Positions 17,123 to 26,392 of a stretch of DNA of 64,000 nucleotides are shown here, piece by piece. Origin of the DNA: CAYPAV01 sp964408805 (GTDB lineage Bacteria; Pseudomonadota; Alphaproteobacteria; UBA8366); the NCBI GenBank assembly GCA_964408805.1, contig CAYPAV010000003.1:62001-126000 (forward strand), written 5' to 3'. The notes beneath the pieces are model-generated. The model searched no databases, was not told the DNA's origin, and saw nothing but the letters and a program-made list of their open reading frames with translations. The number at the start of each line of letters is the position of its first letter. Position 1 is the stretch's first letter. A program made the position numbers and the translations under genes.

Positions 17123-18790
17123 ATGAAGCAATGTTTTGCACGGCCCGCCGAATTGCGCCGGGGGGACGGCGCTGGCAAACTCGTCACCGAGATTCCCCGC
17201 CGGAGACCCCGACCCTTGTCCGAGGACCGCACCGCCTTCGAGGATATGATCTGGCGCAGCACGCGTTTCTGGCGCCGCCGGTCGGCGGCCGGCAGCGATA
17301 CCGGTGGCCGGCGCGTCCTGGTCGATCTCATGGTCGATCATCCGGTCTACTATGTCGGCAATCTGATCATCGCCAAATATCTGGAGTTGATCGAGGGGCT
17401 GACACCCTGGGCGCTGGTCTCGAGTGCCGAGGACCAGAAGATCATCCTTTTGGCCAAGAGTTTCGGGATCGAGCAATTCACCTTCGTCCGCGACGAGGTC
17501 GCCAAAGCGGCCCCGCCCGCCGTGGCGCCGGTCCTCGGCGAGTTGGAGGGTCTCCGAGACGCCGAGCTCCGCCGCCGGGTCAACCAGCTCACGGTGAACG
17601 ACCTGCCCTTGGGGGAACTACTCTACGACACCTATGTCCGCGAGACCCGTCAACTGACGCTTCGAGAGATCGACGATGATTTCAAGGCCTATACCGCCCT
17701 TCTGTTGAACTATTCGGCCCTCTACGACACGCTCTTCCAGGCGCTCGATGTCGGCGCCGTGGTCTTGGGGCATCTGACCTATTCCCGCTTCGGCACCCTG
17801 GCCCGCATGGCCGGCAACCGGGGGGCCGCCGTCTATGCGCGCTATGGCGGCAAGGGCATGCGCATTCAGAAGCGGACCGATCTCGAAGGCGCCCGCGACG
17901 TCATCTGCCGGATCACGCCGGACCTCGTCGACGCCGCCCTTGCCGCCGACGGGGAAGCGGCGGTCAAGCGGGGCGAGGAAACCCTCGCCCGCCGGATGGG
18001 CGGGGTCGCCAACGAGTTCCTGTTCCTGAACGAGGACGGCTACTCGCCCGACCGCGCCTTCTGGTCGAAGGCCGATTTCTGCCGGGAATTAAGCCTCGAT
18101 CCCGACCGCCCGAAGGGGCTGGTGATGGTCCACGCCTTTCCGGATGCCAACCACAACACGCCCCACCTGCCCTTCGACGATTATTACGACTGGTACCTTC
18201 AGACCCTGGAACTGGCGCGCGCAACCACCGACGTCGATTGGCTGATCAAGCACCATCCGAACCTCACCGCCTATTCCGACGATCCGGAACCGGTCGTACG
18301 CTCGGCGGAGATGGCGGCCGAGCATCCGCATATCCATGTGGTGACCGATGACATGAATACCGGCAGCTTCCCCGAAATCGCGGATTTCCTGGTAACCGTG
18401 AACGGGCGCTCGGGGCTGGAGTTCGCCGGATGCGGGGTGCCCTCGATCCTCGGCGGAAACGGGTTCTTCGCCGGCCTCGGGTTCAGCCAGGACCCCGCCG
18501 ACCCGGAGGAATATGCGGTACTCATCGGCGACGCCGCGCGCTATTCGATGGACCCGGCCACGCGCGAGCGCGCCCTCGTCGCCAACGACCTGTTCTTCCG
18601 CCGGATGCTCTGCGACTGCGCTTACCTGCCCGACACCCCCTATAATTTCTGGCGCCCGTTCGACGAGATCACTTTCTGGCGAGGCTACGCCGCAGCCCTC
18701 GACGCCAACGAGTTGGAGACCGACGAACTCTACCGCGGCCTGGCCGAGATGGCGTCCGCAGGTGCCGCGACCATGTTGCGGCCTGATTGA
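17123..18790 (+). CDS. Uncharacterised protein resembling capsule-polysaccharide glycosyltransferases
   Basis: A 555-residue soluble protein with no signal peptide. The second half has features of GT-B-type capsule biosynthesis enzymes: VDWLIKHHPNLTAY (a substrate-binding HHPN-like loop), HVVTDDMNTGSFPEIADFL and VNGRSGLEFAGCGVPSIL, which resembles the sugar-nucleotide-binding region. The first half (DHPVYYVGNLIIAKYLE) may be the acceptor domain. It stands alone, divergent from the ThDP gene, with no polysaccharide cluster around it. ATG 17123 has a weak GGGA upstream. I would call it a putative surface-glycan glycosyltransferase at most; the exact family is not recognised. Confidence 0.6.
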   Translation: MKQCFARPAELRRGDGAGKLVTEIPRRRPRPLSEDRTAFEDMIWRSTRFWRRRSAAGSDTGGRRVLVDLMVDHPVYYVGNLIIAKYLELIEGLTPWALVSSAEDQKIILLAKSFGIEQFTFVRDEVAKAAPPAVAPVLGELEGLRDAELRRRVNQLTVNDLPLGELLYDTYVRETRQLTLREIDDDFKAYTALLLNYSALYDTLFQALDVGAVVLGHLTYSRFGTLARMAGNRGAAVYARYGGKGMRIQKRTDLEGARDVICRITPDLVDAALAADGEAAVKRGEETLARRMGGVANEFLFLNEDGYSPDRAFWSKADFCRELSLDPDRPKGLVMVHAFPDANHNTPHLPFDDYYDWYLQTLELARATTDVDWLIKHHPNLTAYSDDPEPVVRSAEMAAEHPHIHVVTDDMNTGSFPEIADFLVTVNGRSGLEFAGCGVPSILGGNGFFAGLGFSQDPADPEEYAVLIGDAARYSMDPATRERALVANDLFFRRMLCDCAYLPDTPYNFWRPFDEITFWRGYAAALDANELETDELYRGLAEMASAGAATMLRPD

Positions 18791-18960
18791 GCCATGCATT
18801 GAAGTACGACCGCTTTGGCCGATCACGGATTGTTGCATTCGCCCCGGTTGATATCGCGATTACTATCCCGATCCGACCGGGGATGGCGCCACGGTGTTCC
18901 AGCCCCTAGTCTTGAACGCAATTCCGGATTCAATCGACAAGCGACAGGGGAGACATCGAA

Positions 18961-19662
18961 ATGGCGGATCGCGAAACGGCCTTGATCGTCGGCGTTGGCC
19001 GGGGGCTCAGCGCCTCCTTGGCGCGGCTGTTCCATGGCGAGGGCATGAGCGTGGCCTTGGCCGCGCGGGACACCTCGAAGCTCGGCGAACTCGCCGCCGC
19101 GACCGAGGCCAAGACCTATGACTGCGATGCCAGCGCCCCCGGCGATGTCGAAGCGCTTTTCCAGGCGGTCGATAGCGACATGGGCACGCCCGACATCGTT
19201 GTCTTCAACCCGAGCGCGCGCATCCGAGGGCCCGTGACCGAAATCGACCCGGAGGAGGTTCGCCGTGTCATCCTGATCTCGTGCTTTGGCGGGTTCCTGG
19301 TCGGCCAGCAGGCGGCGCGGCGGATGAGCGAGCGCGGCAGCGGGACCATCCTTTTTACCGGAGCGTCGGCCAGCGTGAAGGGCTATCCCAATTCCTCCAG
19401 CTTCGCGATGGGGAAATTCGGTCTTCGCGGTTTGGTCCAAAGCATGGCCCGAGAGCTGCATCCCAAGGGCGTTCACGTCGCCCATTTCGTGATCGATGGC
19501 GGTATCCGCCAGGGCCCGGACGACAACCGCGGTGCCGATTGGGGGCCCGACTCGCTGCTCGAGCCCGACGCGATCGCGGAGACCTATCTCCACGTCCACC
19601 GCCAACACCGGAGCTCCTGGACCTACGAGATCGAGCTTCGTCCCTGGGTGGAGAACTTCTAG
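18961..19662 (+). CDS. Short-chain dehydrogenase/reductase-like protein lacking the catalytic Tyr
   Basis: A 233-residue SDR fold with a glycine-rich nucleotide site (ALIVGVGRGLSASLARLF) and Ser136-Ser138 (FTGASASVKG). The usual YxxxK is FAMGK: Phe148 and Lys152. A subgroup of proteobacterial SDR proteins with an xFAxxKFxLRG sequence shares this change, so it is probably an ancestral trait of the subgroup rather than damage. Without the Tyr, ordinary alcohol dehydrogenase chemistry is unlikely, so the role is uncertain. The start is supported by AGGGGAGAC upstream of ATG 18961. Single gene, convergent with the DUF2336 gene. Confidence 0.82.
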   Translation: MADRETALIVGVGRGLSASLARLFHGEGMSVALAARDTSKLGELAAATEAKTYDCDASAPGDVEALFQAVDSDMGTPDIVVFNPSARIRGPVTEIDPEEVRRVILISCFGGFLVGQQAARRMSERGSGTILFTGASASVKGYPNSSSFAMGKFGLRGLVQSMARELHPKGVHVAHFVIDGGIRQGPDDNRGADWGPDSLLEPDAIAETYLHVHRQHRSSWTYEIELRPWVENF

Positions 19663-19671
19663 CCGCGGAGA

Positions 19672-20955
19672 TCAGTGGCCGTAGAATTCGATCTGCCACA
19701 TCATATCGTCCTCGGTCAGCGGAAATTTCGACCCGCCTCGGGCGCGGACGAGGGCGTTCGGGCGGACCTTGCCCATGGACCGCTGCAGCTTGACCGCGGT
19801 TCGCATGCTCAACCCGGCTTTCCAGGAAAGCGCGGTGACCGCCTTGCCGCTGCCGCCGCCCAGCATCTTGGCGACACTTTCCGCCGGCAGCTCGGAGAGA
19901 TAGGAAAGCGCATAACGCACGAAGTGGGCCTCGTTCAGGGAAATCGCCTTCGAGATCGCCGCTTCGTTGAGCTTTCCCTCCTTGAATAGCTTTTCGGCCC
20001 GGGCCATGGCCTCGTCGCGCGCCTTGTCCAAATCGGCGTCGAGGAGTTCGCCCGAATCGATTCGTTTCCGGACCTCCTTCCGCATCTCGTCGACCGCGCC
20101 CTCGTCGACCTTGTTGCGCTCGACCAATCTATCGAAGAGGGCGGCGCTGACGAAGCTCGCAACACGCCGTATCGTCCGCACCGGAAGATTGCCCCGATCG
20201 ACCAACGGGGAGTGCCATTCCTCGTGCCCCTCCGCCTCGACGGCGATCAGGTCGATTGTCTTGTCGCCGATATTGGCGCTCTTGTTCTCCAGGAGTGCAG
20301 GAATCGCGTTTTCGTCGCCGCTTTCGACGACGGCATCAACGATCTCCGGTGCCAGATCCTGCCGCCGCGAGACCGCGGTCATGGCCTCGCTTTCGATGCC
20401 GAGTGCCACGATTTCCAAGAGATCGCGATCACTGAGAAGTGGCGAATATTCCAGAACCGGCGCGGCGACCATGATTTCGGCATCCTCGGCCAGGCGGCGG
20501 ACCATCTTCTTCGGCACATTGCCGGCTTGTTTGATTTCCTCGGAAACGATGGCCCGGACTTCCGGCATCTGGTCGCGCGCCAAGGTGTCGAGGATGTCGA
20601 GGGCCATCTTCGAGAGTTTGTCTTGCTGGGCCACCGAAATATCGGGCAATAAACGCCCTAGCTTGTGCGCCAGTTCCTTCCGCACCTCGACATCGGGATC
20701 TTCCGCCAGCAGGAGATCGGCCTGCAAAGGTGTTCCGTCGTTATCGGCGATCTCGCGGCGAACCATGGGCGACTTGTCGTTGGCGAGGTAGTAGAGGATC
20801 TCCGGCTCCATATCCTCATGCATCGCGAGGTCGCTCCTGGCCTCGACGTCGCCGTTTTCGAGGATCACCTTGGCCTCCTCGTAACTTGGTCGTTTGCCCT
20901 TCGGCTTTTTCTTGCGGTTGCGCCGCCGCGTTTTCCCGAGAACCCAACTCAGCAT
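19672..20955 (-). CDS. DUF2336 HEAT-repeat-like protein
   Basis: A 427-residue all-helical protein of the alphaproteobacterial DUF2336 family. It has a basic N-terminus (residues 8-23, rich in Lys/Arg) followed by HEAT-like helical repeats such as ILYYLANDKSPMVRREIADN and DPDVEVRKELAHKLG. A charged coiled region sits near residues 290-330 (RKEVRKRIDSGELLDADLDK). No signal or membrane segment. Function is unknown in the family; the fold suggests a protein-interaction scaffold. It lies 18 bp downstream of the serine hydrolase gene and could be co-transcribed with it and the cupin. Confidence 0.85.
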   Translation of the reverse strand: MLSWVLGKTRRRNRKKKPKGKRPSYEEAKVILENGDVEARSDLAMHEDMEPEILYYLANDKSPMVRREIADNDGTPLQADLLLAEDPDVEVRKELAHKLGRLLPDISVAQQDKLSKMALDILDTLARDQMPEVRAIVSEEIKQAGNVPKKMVRRLAEDAEIMVAAPVLEYSPLLSDRDLLEIVALGIESEAMTAVSRRQDLAPEIVDAVVESGDENAIPALLENKSANIGDKTIDLIAVEAEGHEEWHSPLVDRGNLPVRTIRRVASFVSAALFDRLVERNKVDEGAVDEMRKEVRKRIDSGELLDADLDKARDEAMARAEKLFKEGKLNEAAISKAISLNEAHFVRYALSYLSELPAESVAKMLGGGSGKAVTALSWKAGLSMRTAVKLQRSMGKVRPNALVRARGGSKFPLTEDDMMWQIEFYGH

Positions 20956-20973
20956 CGTCGTTTCGTCCCTTTC

Positions 20974-22086
20974 CTAGCCCAGACTTTCCATGACCCGGCC
21001 GATGAACCCGTCGGTACTTTCCTGCTTGATCCACCGCGCGACGACGATCAGGTCGAGCGCACGATCGATCCAGACCACGTTTCGACCGGCACCGAGGGCG
21101 AAGAAGCTTGTCTCCGGCGCGCTCGGGAACAAGGTGCGATCGGTGTTCAGCCACCAGAGATAACCGTAATTGGGATTGCTCGGCGACGGTGCCGCCAGAG
21201 CATCGACCCAATCCACCGGCAGAATTTCGCGATCTCCCCAACGACCCCGCTGAAGAATTAGCGACGCGAAGCGCGCATGATCGCGGCTTGCGATCCACAA
21301 CCCGCCGCCCCAATGGCCGCCGCCCGGCACGACGGGAACCCGTTCGCCATCGAGATCGATCCAGGAATTGCGATAGCCGTGCCATTCCCAATGGTTCGAG
21401 GCGCCGATCGGCACCATGACCTCGTCGCGAAGCACATCGGCAAGCGACCGTCCGAAGACCTGCGTCAACGACAAGGCGAGCCGATTCACGCGCACATCGT
21501 TGTATTCGTAATAGCTTCCGGGGGCCTGCAGGTCGCGGTGGGTGCCCTTTCGTGAATTGTCCGATCCGGTCCCGGCCTGGCGGTTGCGATCGACCAGATC
21601 GGGCTTGCCCCACAAGGTGCCTTCCCACTCGCTCGACTGCTGCAGCAAGTGGCGCCAGGTGATGCCGCGATTCTGCTCGGACTCAAACCCGTCATCGAGC
21701 GCATAGTCGCGCGCCGGATCGTCGACGTCCCGGATCAGTCCCTTTGCCACGGCAACACCGGCCAAGACGCCGAGATAGCTCTTCGTGGCGCTGAACGTCA
21801 TGTCGACCCGTTCGGTATCGCCCCAAGCGGCGCACACGCGCCCATGTCGGATCATCAATCCGTTGGGATCGCCCCGCGGTTTGGTCGGGCCCAAGACCTC
21901 GTTCCAAGGTGCGGGCTCACGGGCTTGCAGAACCGAAGCCAGTCCCTTCGCGAGGTCGCGGTCGGCGGTTGTTTCCTCGGTCCGGTGATAGGCGATTGCC
22001 GCCTCGATCCTTGCGGGGTCCATATCGACAGCGGCCGGCTCGTCGAGCGTCCAGCCGGTCCAGTTCGCACCGCTTTGATCGTCCAT
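20974..22086 (-). CDS. Beta-lactamase-fold serine hydrolase (class C/esterase family)
   Basis: A 370-residue enzyme with the SxxK nucleophile motif Ser99-Ala-Thr-Lys102 in DMTFSATKSYLGV and a YxN-type second motif Tyr195-Asn-Asp in YYEYNDVRVNRLAL. The C-terminal region is SFFALGAGRNVVWI. No signal peptide is present, so it is a cytoplasmic esterase/amidohydrolase rather than a periplasmic beta-lactamase or PBP. Members include 6-aminohexanoate-dimer hydrolase-like and EstB-like enzymes. It lies 9 bp after the cupin gene and 18 bp before DUF2336, probably one operon. Substrate unknown. Confidence 0.85.
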   Translation of the reverse strand: MDDQSGANWTGWTLDEPAAVDMDPARIEAAIAYHRTEETTADRDLAKGLASVLQAREPAPWNEVLGPTKPRGDPNGLMIRHGRVCAAWGDTERVDMTFSATKSYLGVLAGVAVAKGLIRDVDDPARDYALDDGFESEQNRGITWRHLLQQSSEWEGTLWGKPDLVDRNRQAGTGSDNSRKGTHRDLQAPGSYYEYNDVRVNRLALSLTQVFGRSLADVLRDEVMVPIGASNHWEWHGYRNSWIDLDGERVPVVPGGGHWGGGLWIASRDHARFASLILQRGRWGDREILPVDWVDALAAPSPSNPNYGYLWWLNTDRTLFPSAPETSFFALGAGRNVVWIDRALDLIVVARWIKQESTDGFIGRVMESLG

Positions 22087-22095
22087 GTCTACTCC

Positions 22096-22440
22096 TTAAC
22101 CGTCCGCGTCGTGATCGGGCACGAAATCATAAGCGCCGACACCCTGCACAATCGCAAATTTACAGGGGCCGTCGTCGCACCCCTTTACTTCATGCGACAG
22201 CATCGCCGGGACGGTACATGTTTCGCCCACATTCAACTCATGAACCGTGTCCGGTGCGCGGGTCGCGACAAGCATCGGCCCCTCGAGACAGAAGAACGTG
22301 TCGGTGATTTCGCTGTGATGATGCCAGGGGACGCAATGCCCTGGACCAAGCGTCAAAATTTGTACCCGCAACCCCGGCGCCTCGGCGACCAGCTCGCGCC
22401 GTTTTACCGGATATGGACGAGAACTTGGCGTCGTGGTCAC
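22096..22440 (-). CDS. Small cupin-domain protein
   Basis: A 114-residue single cupin. Motif 1 is VPWHHHSEITDTFFCLEGPM, giving a metal site from His residues and Glu, and the second His is in MLSHEVKG. Such small cupins bind Fe, Mn or Zn and act as dioxygenases, isomerases or ligand-binding proteins. It is the first gene of a minus-strand set followed by the beta-lactamase-fold hydrolase 9 bp later. Nothing more specific can be read. The proximal upstream sequence is shared with the divergent aap operon. Confidence 0.82.
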   Translation of the reverse strand: MTTTPSSRPYPVKRRELVAEAPGLRVQILTLGPGHCVPWHHHSEITDTFFCLEGPMLVATRAPDTVHELNVGETCTVPAMLSHEVKGCDDGPCKFAIVQGVGAYDFVPDHDADG

Positions 22441-22797
22441 CGTCGGCTCCCCACAATGAATTTCTTGTTTCCGTAGCCGGGTTCCTTGCAGAATTTATAC
22501 CATGGGCCGGGGCCGACACGCCAACCTCGGCCGGCGGCAAAATCATCGTCGACCATGGCGTGCATTGTCGCCGTATGATGGTAGTCATCGATTTATGCAG
22601 ATGCCCCATGACACACATTTCTAAACTTTTGATCCATAGAGGCAATTTCTTGGAATCAATGACACACCAACGCTTGAGGCTGATTTCGTCATCGTGTTAT
22701 CGTCATTTCGAATATCAACCATAAACCGGATCCCATTACTCCTCCGGCAACCCTTCGCCCACCCAGGGCACCTAAATGAAACAGGGAGACCAAAGAT
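22441..22797 (+). promoter_or_regulatory. Intergenic region upstream of aapJ, with a candidate promoter
   Basis: No gene is visible here: the only frame crossing it has no family features or ribosome site. It is richer in A/T than the flanks. It must hold the divergent promoters of the cupin operon and the aap operon. A possible sigma70 promoter for aapJ is TTGAGG (22674-22679), 17-bp spacer, TTATCG (22697-22702), which is weak. aapJ has AGGGAGAC 9 bases before its ATG. I see no convincing sigma54 site, although aap operons are often nitrogen-regulated. Confidence 0.35.
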
Positions 22798-23823
22798 ATG
22801 AAACGTTTCGTTCTTTCCTCGCTCGGCGCAGCGGTCGCCGTTGCGATGACGGCGGGCGTCGCGCTGGCGGCGAGCCCGACGTTGGATACCGTCAAGAAAC
22901 GAGGTCAGTTGATCTGCGGCGTAAATACCGGCCTCGCCGGATTCGCGGCTCCCGACGACAAGGGCGTTTATCGCGGCTTCGATGTCGACTACTGCCGAGC
23001 GATCAGTGCAGCGATTTTCGGCAACCCGGACAAGGTCACGTATAAGCCGTTGACCGGCAAGACCCGGTTCCCGGCGCTTCAATCGGGCGAGATCGACCTG
23101 CTGTCGCGCAACACGACCTGGACCTTCAAGCGGGACGTTAATCTCGGCTTCGAGTTCGTCGGCGTCACCTATTACGACGGTCAGGGCTTCATCGCCCGCA
23201 AGGACCTCAACGTAAAGAGTGCAAAGGAACTCGACGGCGCCTCGGTCTGCATCCAGACCGGCACGACGACCGAGCTCAACCTCGCCGACTTCTTCCGCGC
23301 CAACGGCATGAAGTTCAAGTCCGTTGTCGTCGAGGATGCCGCCGAAGCACGGCAGAACTATGCGGCGAACCGTTGCGACGTGTACACCACCGACCGATCC
23401 GGTCTTGCCGCGCAACGTTCGGTGCTGAAGGATCCGAATGCCCATATGGTGCTGCCGGAGATCATCTCGAAGGAGCCGCTCGGCCCCGTGGTACGCCATG
23501 GCGACAACGAGTGGGGCGACATCGCGCGCTGGGTGCGCAACGCCCTCATCGTCGCGGAGGAACTCGGCCTCACCGCGAAGAATGTGGACAGCATGAAGGG
23601 CTCGAAGAACCCCGAGGTCCGGCGCTTCCTGGGCGTCGAGGGCGACATGGGCAAGATGCTGGGTCTGCCGACGGATTGGGCCGCGAACGTCATCAAGGCG
23701 GTCGGCAATTATGGCGAAATCTATGAACGCCACATTGGCCCGAAGACGGCGATCGGCCTCGCCCGCGGCTACAATCAGCTGTGGACGAAGGGTGGCATCC
23801 TCTATTCGCCGCCGTTCCGTTGA
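22798..23823 (+). CDS. aapJ: General L-amino-acid ABC transporter, periplasmic binding protein
   Basis: A 341-residue solute-binding protein with a clear Sec signal peptide (Lys-Arg N-region, hydrophobic core, cleavage after ALA at residue 24). The mature part is AapJ-like: KKRGQLICGVNTGLAGFA, then RFPALQSGEIDLLSRNTTWT. It binds a broad range of L-amino acids in the periplasm for the AapQMP transporter encoded directly downstream. A GC-rich hairpin and assembly gap separate it from aapQ. Such intercistronic hairpins often raise the level of binding-protein mRNA relative to permease mRNA. Confidence 0.95.
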   Translation: MKRFVLSSLGAAVAVAMTAGVALAASPTLDTVKKRGQLICGVNTGLAGFAAPDDKGVYRGFDVDYCRAISAAIFGNPDKVTYKPLTGKTRFPALQSGEIDLLSRNTTWTFKRDVNLGFEFVGVTYYDGQGFIARKDLNVKSAKELDGASVCIQTGTTTELNLADFFRANGMKFKSVVVEDAAEARQNYAANRCDVYTTDRSGLAAQRSVLKDPNAHMVLPEIISKEPLGPVVRHGDNEWGDIARWVRNALIVAEELGLTAKNVDSMKGSKNPEVRRFLGVEGDMGKMLGLPTDWAANVIKAVGNYGEIYERHIGPKTAIGLARGYNQLWTKGGILYSPPFR

Positions 23824-23863
23824 GCCGATAGACGCGGTTTAGCTCAAAGGCTTGCACTCGGTC

Positions 23864-23899
23864 CGGCCCCCCCCCCCNNNNNNNNNNGGGGGGGGGCCG
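23864..23899 (+). other. C-tract/G-tract inverted repeat around an assembly gap, aapJ-aapQ intergenic
   Basis: The sequence has CGG followed by 11 C (23867-23877), ten N (23878-23887), then nine G (23888-23896) and CCG. The arms are inverted complements (about 12 bp), so the transcript could form a very stable hairpin between aapJ and aapQ. Either a real hairpin blocked sequencing, or the homopolymers are assembly artefacts flanking an unknown gap. The gap length of ten may be a placeholder. No T-tract is visible, so it would not be a classical terminator. Confidence 0.6.
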
Positions 23900-23945
23900 A
23901 TTGTGCCGCATCCCGTCTACCCGTCATCCCTCCGAGGTAACTCCG

Positions 23946-25232
23946 ATGGCCGTTGACGCCGATTCTCTAGGCCCGTCCAAGGCAGGCAGCTTCTGGTACG
24001 ACCCGAAGATACGCGCGATCCTGGTTCAAATTGCGTTCATCATCGGCGTCATCGCTTTCTTCGGTTACGTCGTTCACAACACCGCGATCAATTTGGAGAA
24101 CCGGAACATTCGATCCGGATTCGGCTTCCTGGACAATCCCGCGGGTTTCGAAATTCCGTTAACTCTTGCCCCCTACGCCGTCGAAGGCAAACCCACTTCC
24201 TGCGCGTACGAAGACCCGAATTTCATCAAGGAGATATTTGTTCGCGTCCGGAGCTGGCTGAATACTTTCACCAGCAGCAGTTCGACCCATTGCGGCGTGT
24301 TCACCATTGGGATTCTCAACACGCTGCTGATATCGGGACTGGGCATCGTCTTCGCGACCGTTCTGGGCTTCGTACTCGGCGTGCTGAGGCTGTCCCATAA
24401 CTGGCTGATCTCGCGACTGGTTGGGATCTATATCGAGGCTATCCGCAACGTTCCGCTGCTGCTGCAGTTCATTTTCTGGCATTTCGCTGTTTTCCAGTCG
24501 CTGCCGCACGTCAAGCAGTCCATTCCGATCCTGGATACCTTCTTCATCCATAATCGGGGACTGACCGGGCCGATGCCGGTCCCGGAACAAGGATTTGGAT
24601 GGGTCGTGATCGCTTTCGTCGCCGCGATCGCCGCGACTGTGTCGCTCAAGAAATGGGCACACCGCCGGCAGGACCTGACCGGCCAGCAATTCCCGGTCTT
24701 CCTGACGTCGCTCGGCATCTTGATCGGCTTGCCGCTCGTCGTCTCCGCCGCACTGGGCTTTCCGCTCGACTGGGACTACGCCTCGATGGGCCGGTTCCGT
24801 TTCGAAGGCGGCATGGAAATTCCGGTCGAGTTGTTTTCGGCTCTTGCGGCGTTGACCTTCTACACCTCGGCCTTCATTGCGGAGATCGTGCGTGCCGGAA
24901 TTCTCGCGATCTCGCATGGCCAGACCGAGGCGGCGCACGCGCTTGGAGTCCGGCAAGGCCCAACGCTGCGGCTGGTTATCATCCCGCAAGCGATGCGCGT
25001 CATCGTACCGCCGTTGATCAGCCAGTATCTGAACCTGACCAAGAATTCATCCCTCGGCATTGCCATCGGTTATGCCGACCTGTTCAACGTGTTCGGGGGC
25101 ATCTCGCTCAACCAGACCGGTCAAGCGATCGAGATCATCGCAATGTGCATGGCGGTTTACCTAACCTTTAGCCTGCTCATCGCGATTTATATGAACTGGT
25201 ACAACAAGCGCATCGCGCTGGCGGAGCGGTAG
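23946..25232 (+). CDS. aapQ: General L-amino-acid ABC transporter permease AapQ
   Basis: A 428-residue inner-membrane permease with an N-terminal transmembrane helix, a long periplasmic loop (~60-120) and a HisM-type permease domain. The cytoplasmic EAA loop is TEAAHALGVRQGPTLRLVIIPQA, here split as EAAHALGV and PTLRLVIIPQA. Starts at ATG 23946 after GAGGTAAC; an upstream TTG extension is unlikely. It pairs with AapM to form the channel. aapM begins 2 bp after its stop. Confidence 0.94.
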   Translation: MAVDADSLGPSKAGSFWYDPKIRAILVQIAFIIGVIAFFGYVVHNTAINLENRNIRSGFGFLDNPAGFEIPLTLAPYAVEGKPTSCAYEDPNFIKEIFVRVRSWLNTFTSSSSTHCGVFTIGILNTLLISGLGIVFATVLGFVLGVLRLSHNWLISRLVGIYIEAIRNVPLLLQFIFWHFAVFQSLPHVKQSIPILDTFFIHNRGLTGPMPVPEQGFGWVVIAFVAAIAATVSLKKWAHRRQDLTGQQFPVFLTSLGILIGLPLVVSAALGFPLDWDYASMGRFRFEGGMEIPVELFSALAALTFYTSAFIAEIVRAGILAISHGQTEAAHALGVRQGPTLRLVIIPQAMRVIVPPLISQYLNLTKNSSLGIAIGYADLFNVFGGISLNQTGQAIEIIAMCMAVYLTFSLLIAIYMNWYNKRIALAER

Positions 25233-25234
25233 CC

Positions 25235-26368
25235 ATGACCGATACCACCGGCAGCGGATCGAACCAGGCCTTCGTCAGGACGGAAAACATTCCGCAAGCG
25301 CCACCGCCGCTTTCGACCCGCGGCGCGATCGGTTGGACGCGGGAGAACCTGTTCTCCTCGCCGCTCAACGTCGTGCTGACGATTGGTGCGCTCTATGTGC
25401 TTTACCTGTTCCTGCCGCCGCTCATCCAATGGGCGTTCATCGACGCGATCTGGACCGGCACCTCGAACGCCGACTGCAAGGGCGGCGAGGGCGCGTGCTG
25501 GGCGATCATTCCGGCCCGGTTCGGCCAATTCATTTACGGCCGCTATCCCGATGCCGAACGCTGGCGCGCCAATTTGGTGTTCATCATGTTTTGCATCAAC
25601 GTGGCGCCGATCCTGTCGGACCGGCTGCCGGGTCGAACCTTTGCGGCCCTGTTCATCGTCTCGGGCTTCCCGCTCATTGCCGGTTTGATCCTATTCGGCG
25701 GGGTCGGTCTGGAATCCGTACCGACGGAAAAGTGGGGCGGCCTGTTGCTGACGCTGGTATTGGCGACCGTATCGATCCTGTTCTCGCTACCGCTTGGCAT
25801 CTTGCTGGCGCTTGGAAGACGCTCCGAAATGCCGATCGTCAGTACGTTTTCGATCGGCGTCATCGAGCTCTGCCGCGCGGTACCGTTGATCACGGTGCTG
25901 TTCATGGCGTCCTTCATGCTGCCCCTGTTCCTACCCGAAGGCGTCAACTTCAACGAGCTGCTTCGGGCGCTTATCGGCGTCACGATCTTCGCGTCGGCAT
26001 ATATGGCGGAAGTGGTGCGTGGTGGTCTGCAGGCGCTGCCTAGCGGCCAGACCGAAGCGGCGCAGGCGCTCGGGCTGACCTACTGGCAATCGATTCGCCT
26101 GATCATCATGCCGCAGGCCCTAAAGATCGTGATACCGGGCATCGTCAATACCTTCATCAGCCTCTTCAAGGACACCTCGCTCGTCTCCATCATCGGTCTC
26201 TTCGACCTGTTGCTGGTCGCCAAGGTGTCGGTAACCGACACGAAATGGCTGGGGCTCGAGCATGAGGCCTATATATTCACCGCCCTGCTGTATTTCGTCT
26301 TCTGCTTCAGCATGTCGCGATACAGCCTGTGGCTCGAAGGCAAGCTCGACACCGAGCGCCGGGATTGA
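25235..26368 (+). CDS. aapM: General L-amino-acid ABC transporter permease AapM
   Basis: A 377-residue permease with several membrane helices and the conserved EAA loop (TEAAQALGLTYWQSIRL, then IIMPQALKIVIPG). The N-terminal extension (ENLFSSPLNVVLTIGALYVL) and the cysteine-containing periplasmic segment (DCKGGEGACWAIIPARF) are typical of AapM. It starts 2 bp after aapQ and forms the heterodimeric channel with AapQ. Confidence 0.94.
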   Translation: MTDTTGSGSNQAFVRTENIPQAPPPLSTRGAIGWTRENLFSSPLNVVLTIGALYVLYLFLPPLIQWAFIDAIWTGTSNADCKGGEGACWAIIPARFGQFIYGRYPDAERWRANLVFIMFCINVAPILSDRLPGRTFAALFIVSGFPLIAGLILFGGVGLESVPTEKWGGLLLTLVLATVSILFSLPLGILLALGRRSEMPIVSTFSIGVIELCRAVPLITVLFMASFMLPLFLPEGVNFNELLRALIGVTIFASAYMAEVVRGGLQALPSGQTEAAQALGLTYWQSIRLIIMPQALKIVIPGIVNTFISLFKDTSLVSIIGLFDLLLVAKVSVTDTKWLGLEHEAYIFTALLYFVFCFSMSRYSLWLEGKLDTERRD

Positions 26369-26392
26369 CCGGGCCTCGAAAGGACCAAGGAC

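Noticed and set aside
22413..22724. Plus-strand frame of about 100 aa upstream of aapJ
   Set aside because: No conserved features or Shine-Dalgarno; overlaps the end of the cupin gene and the regulatory region.
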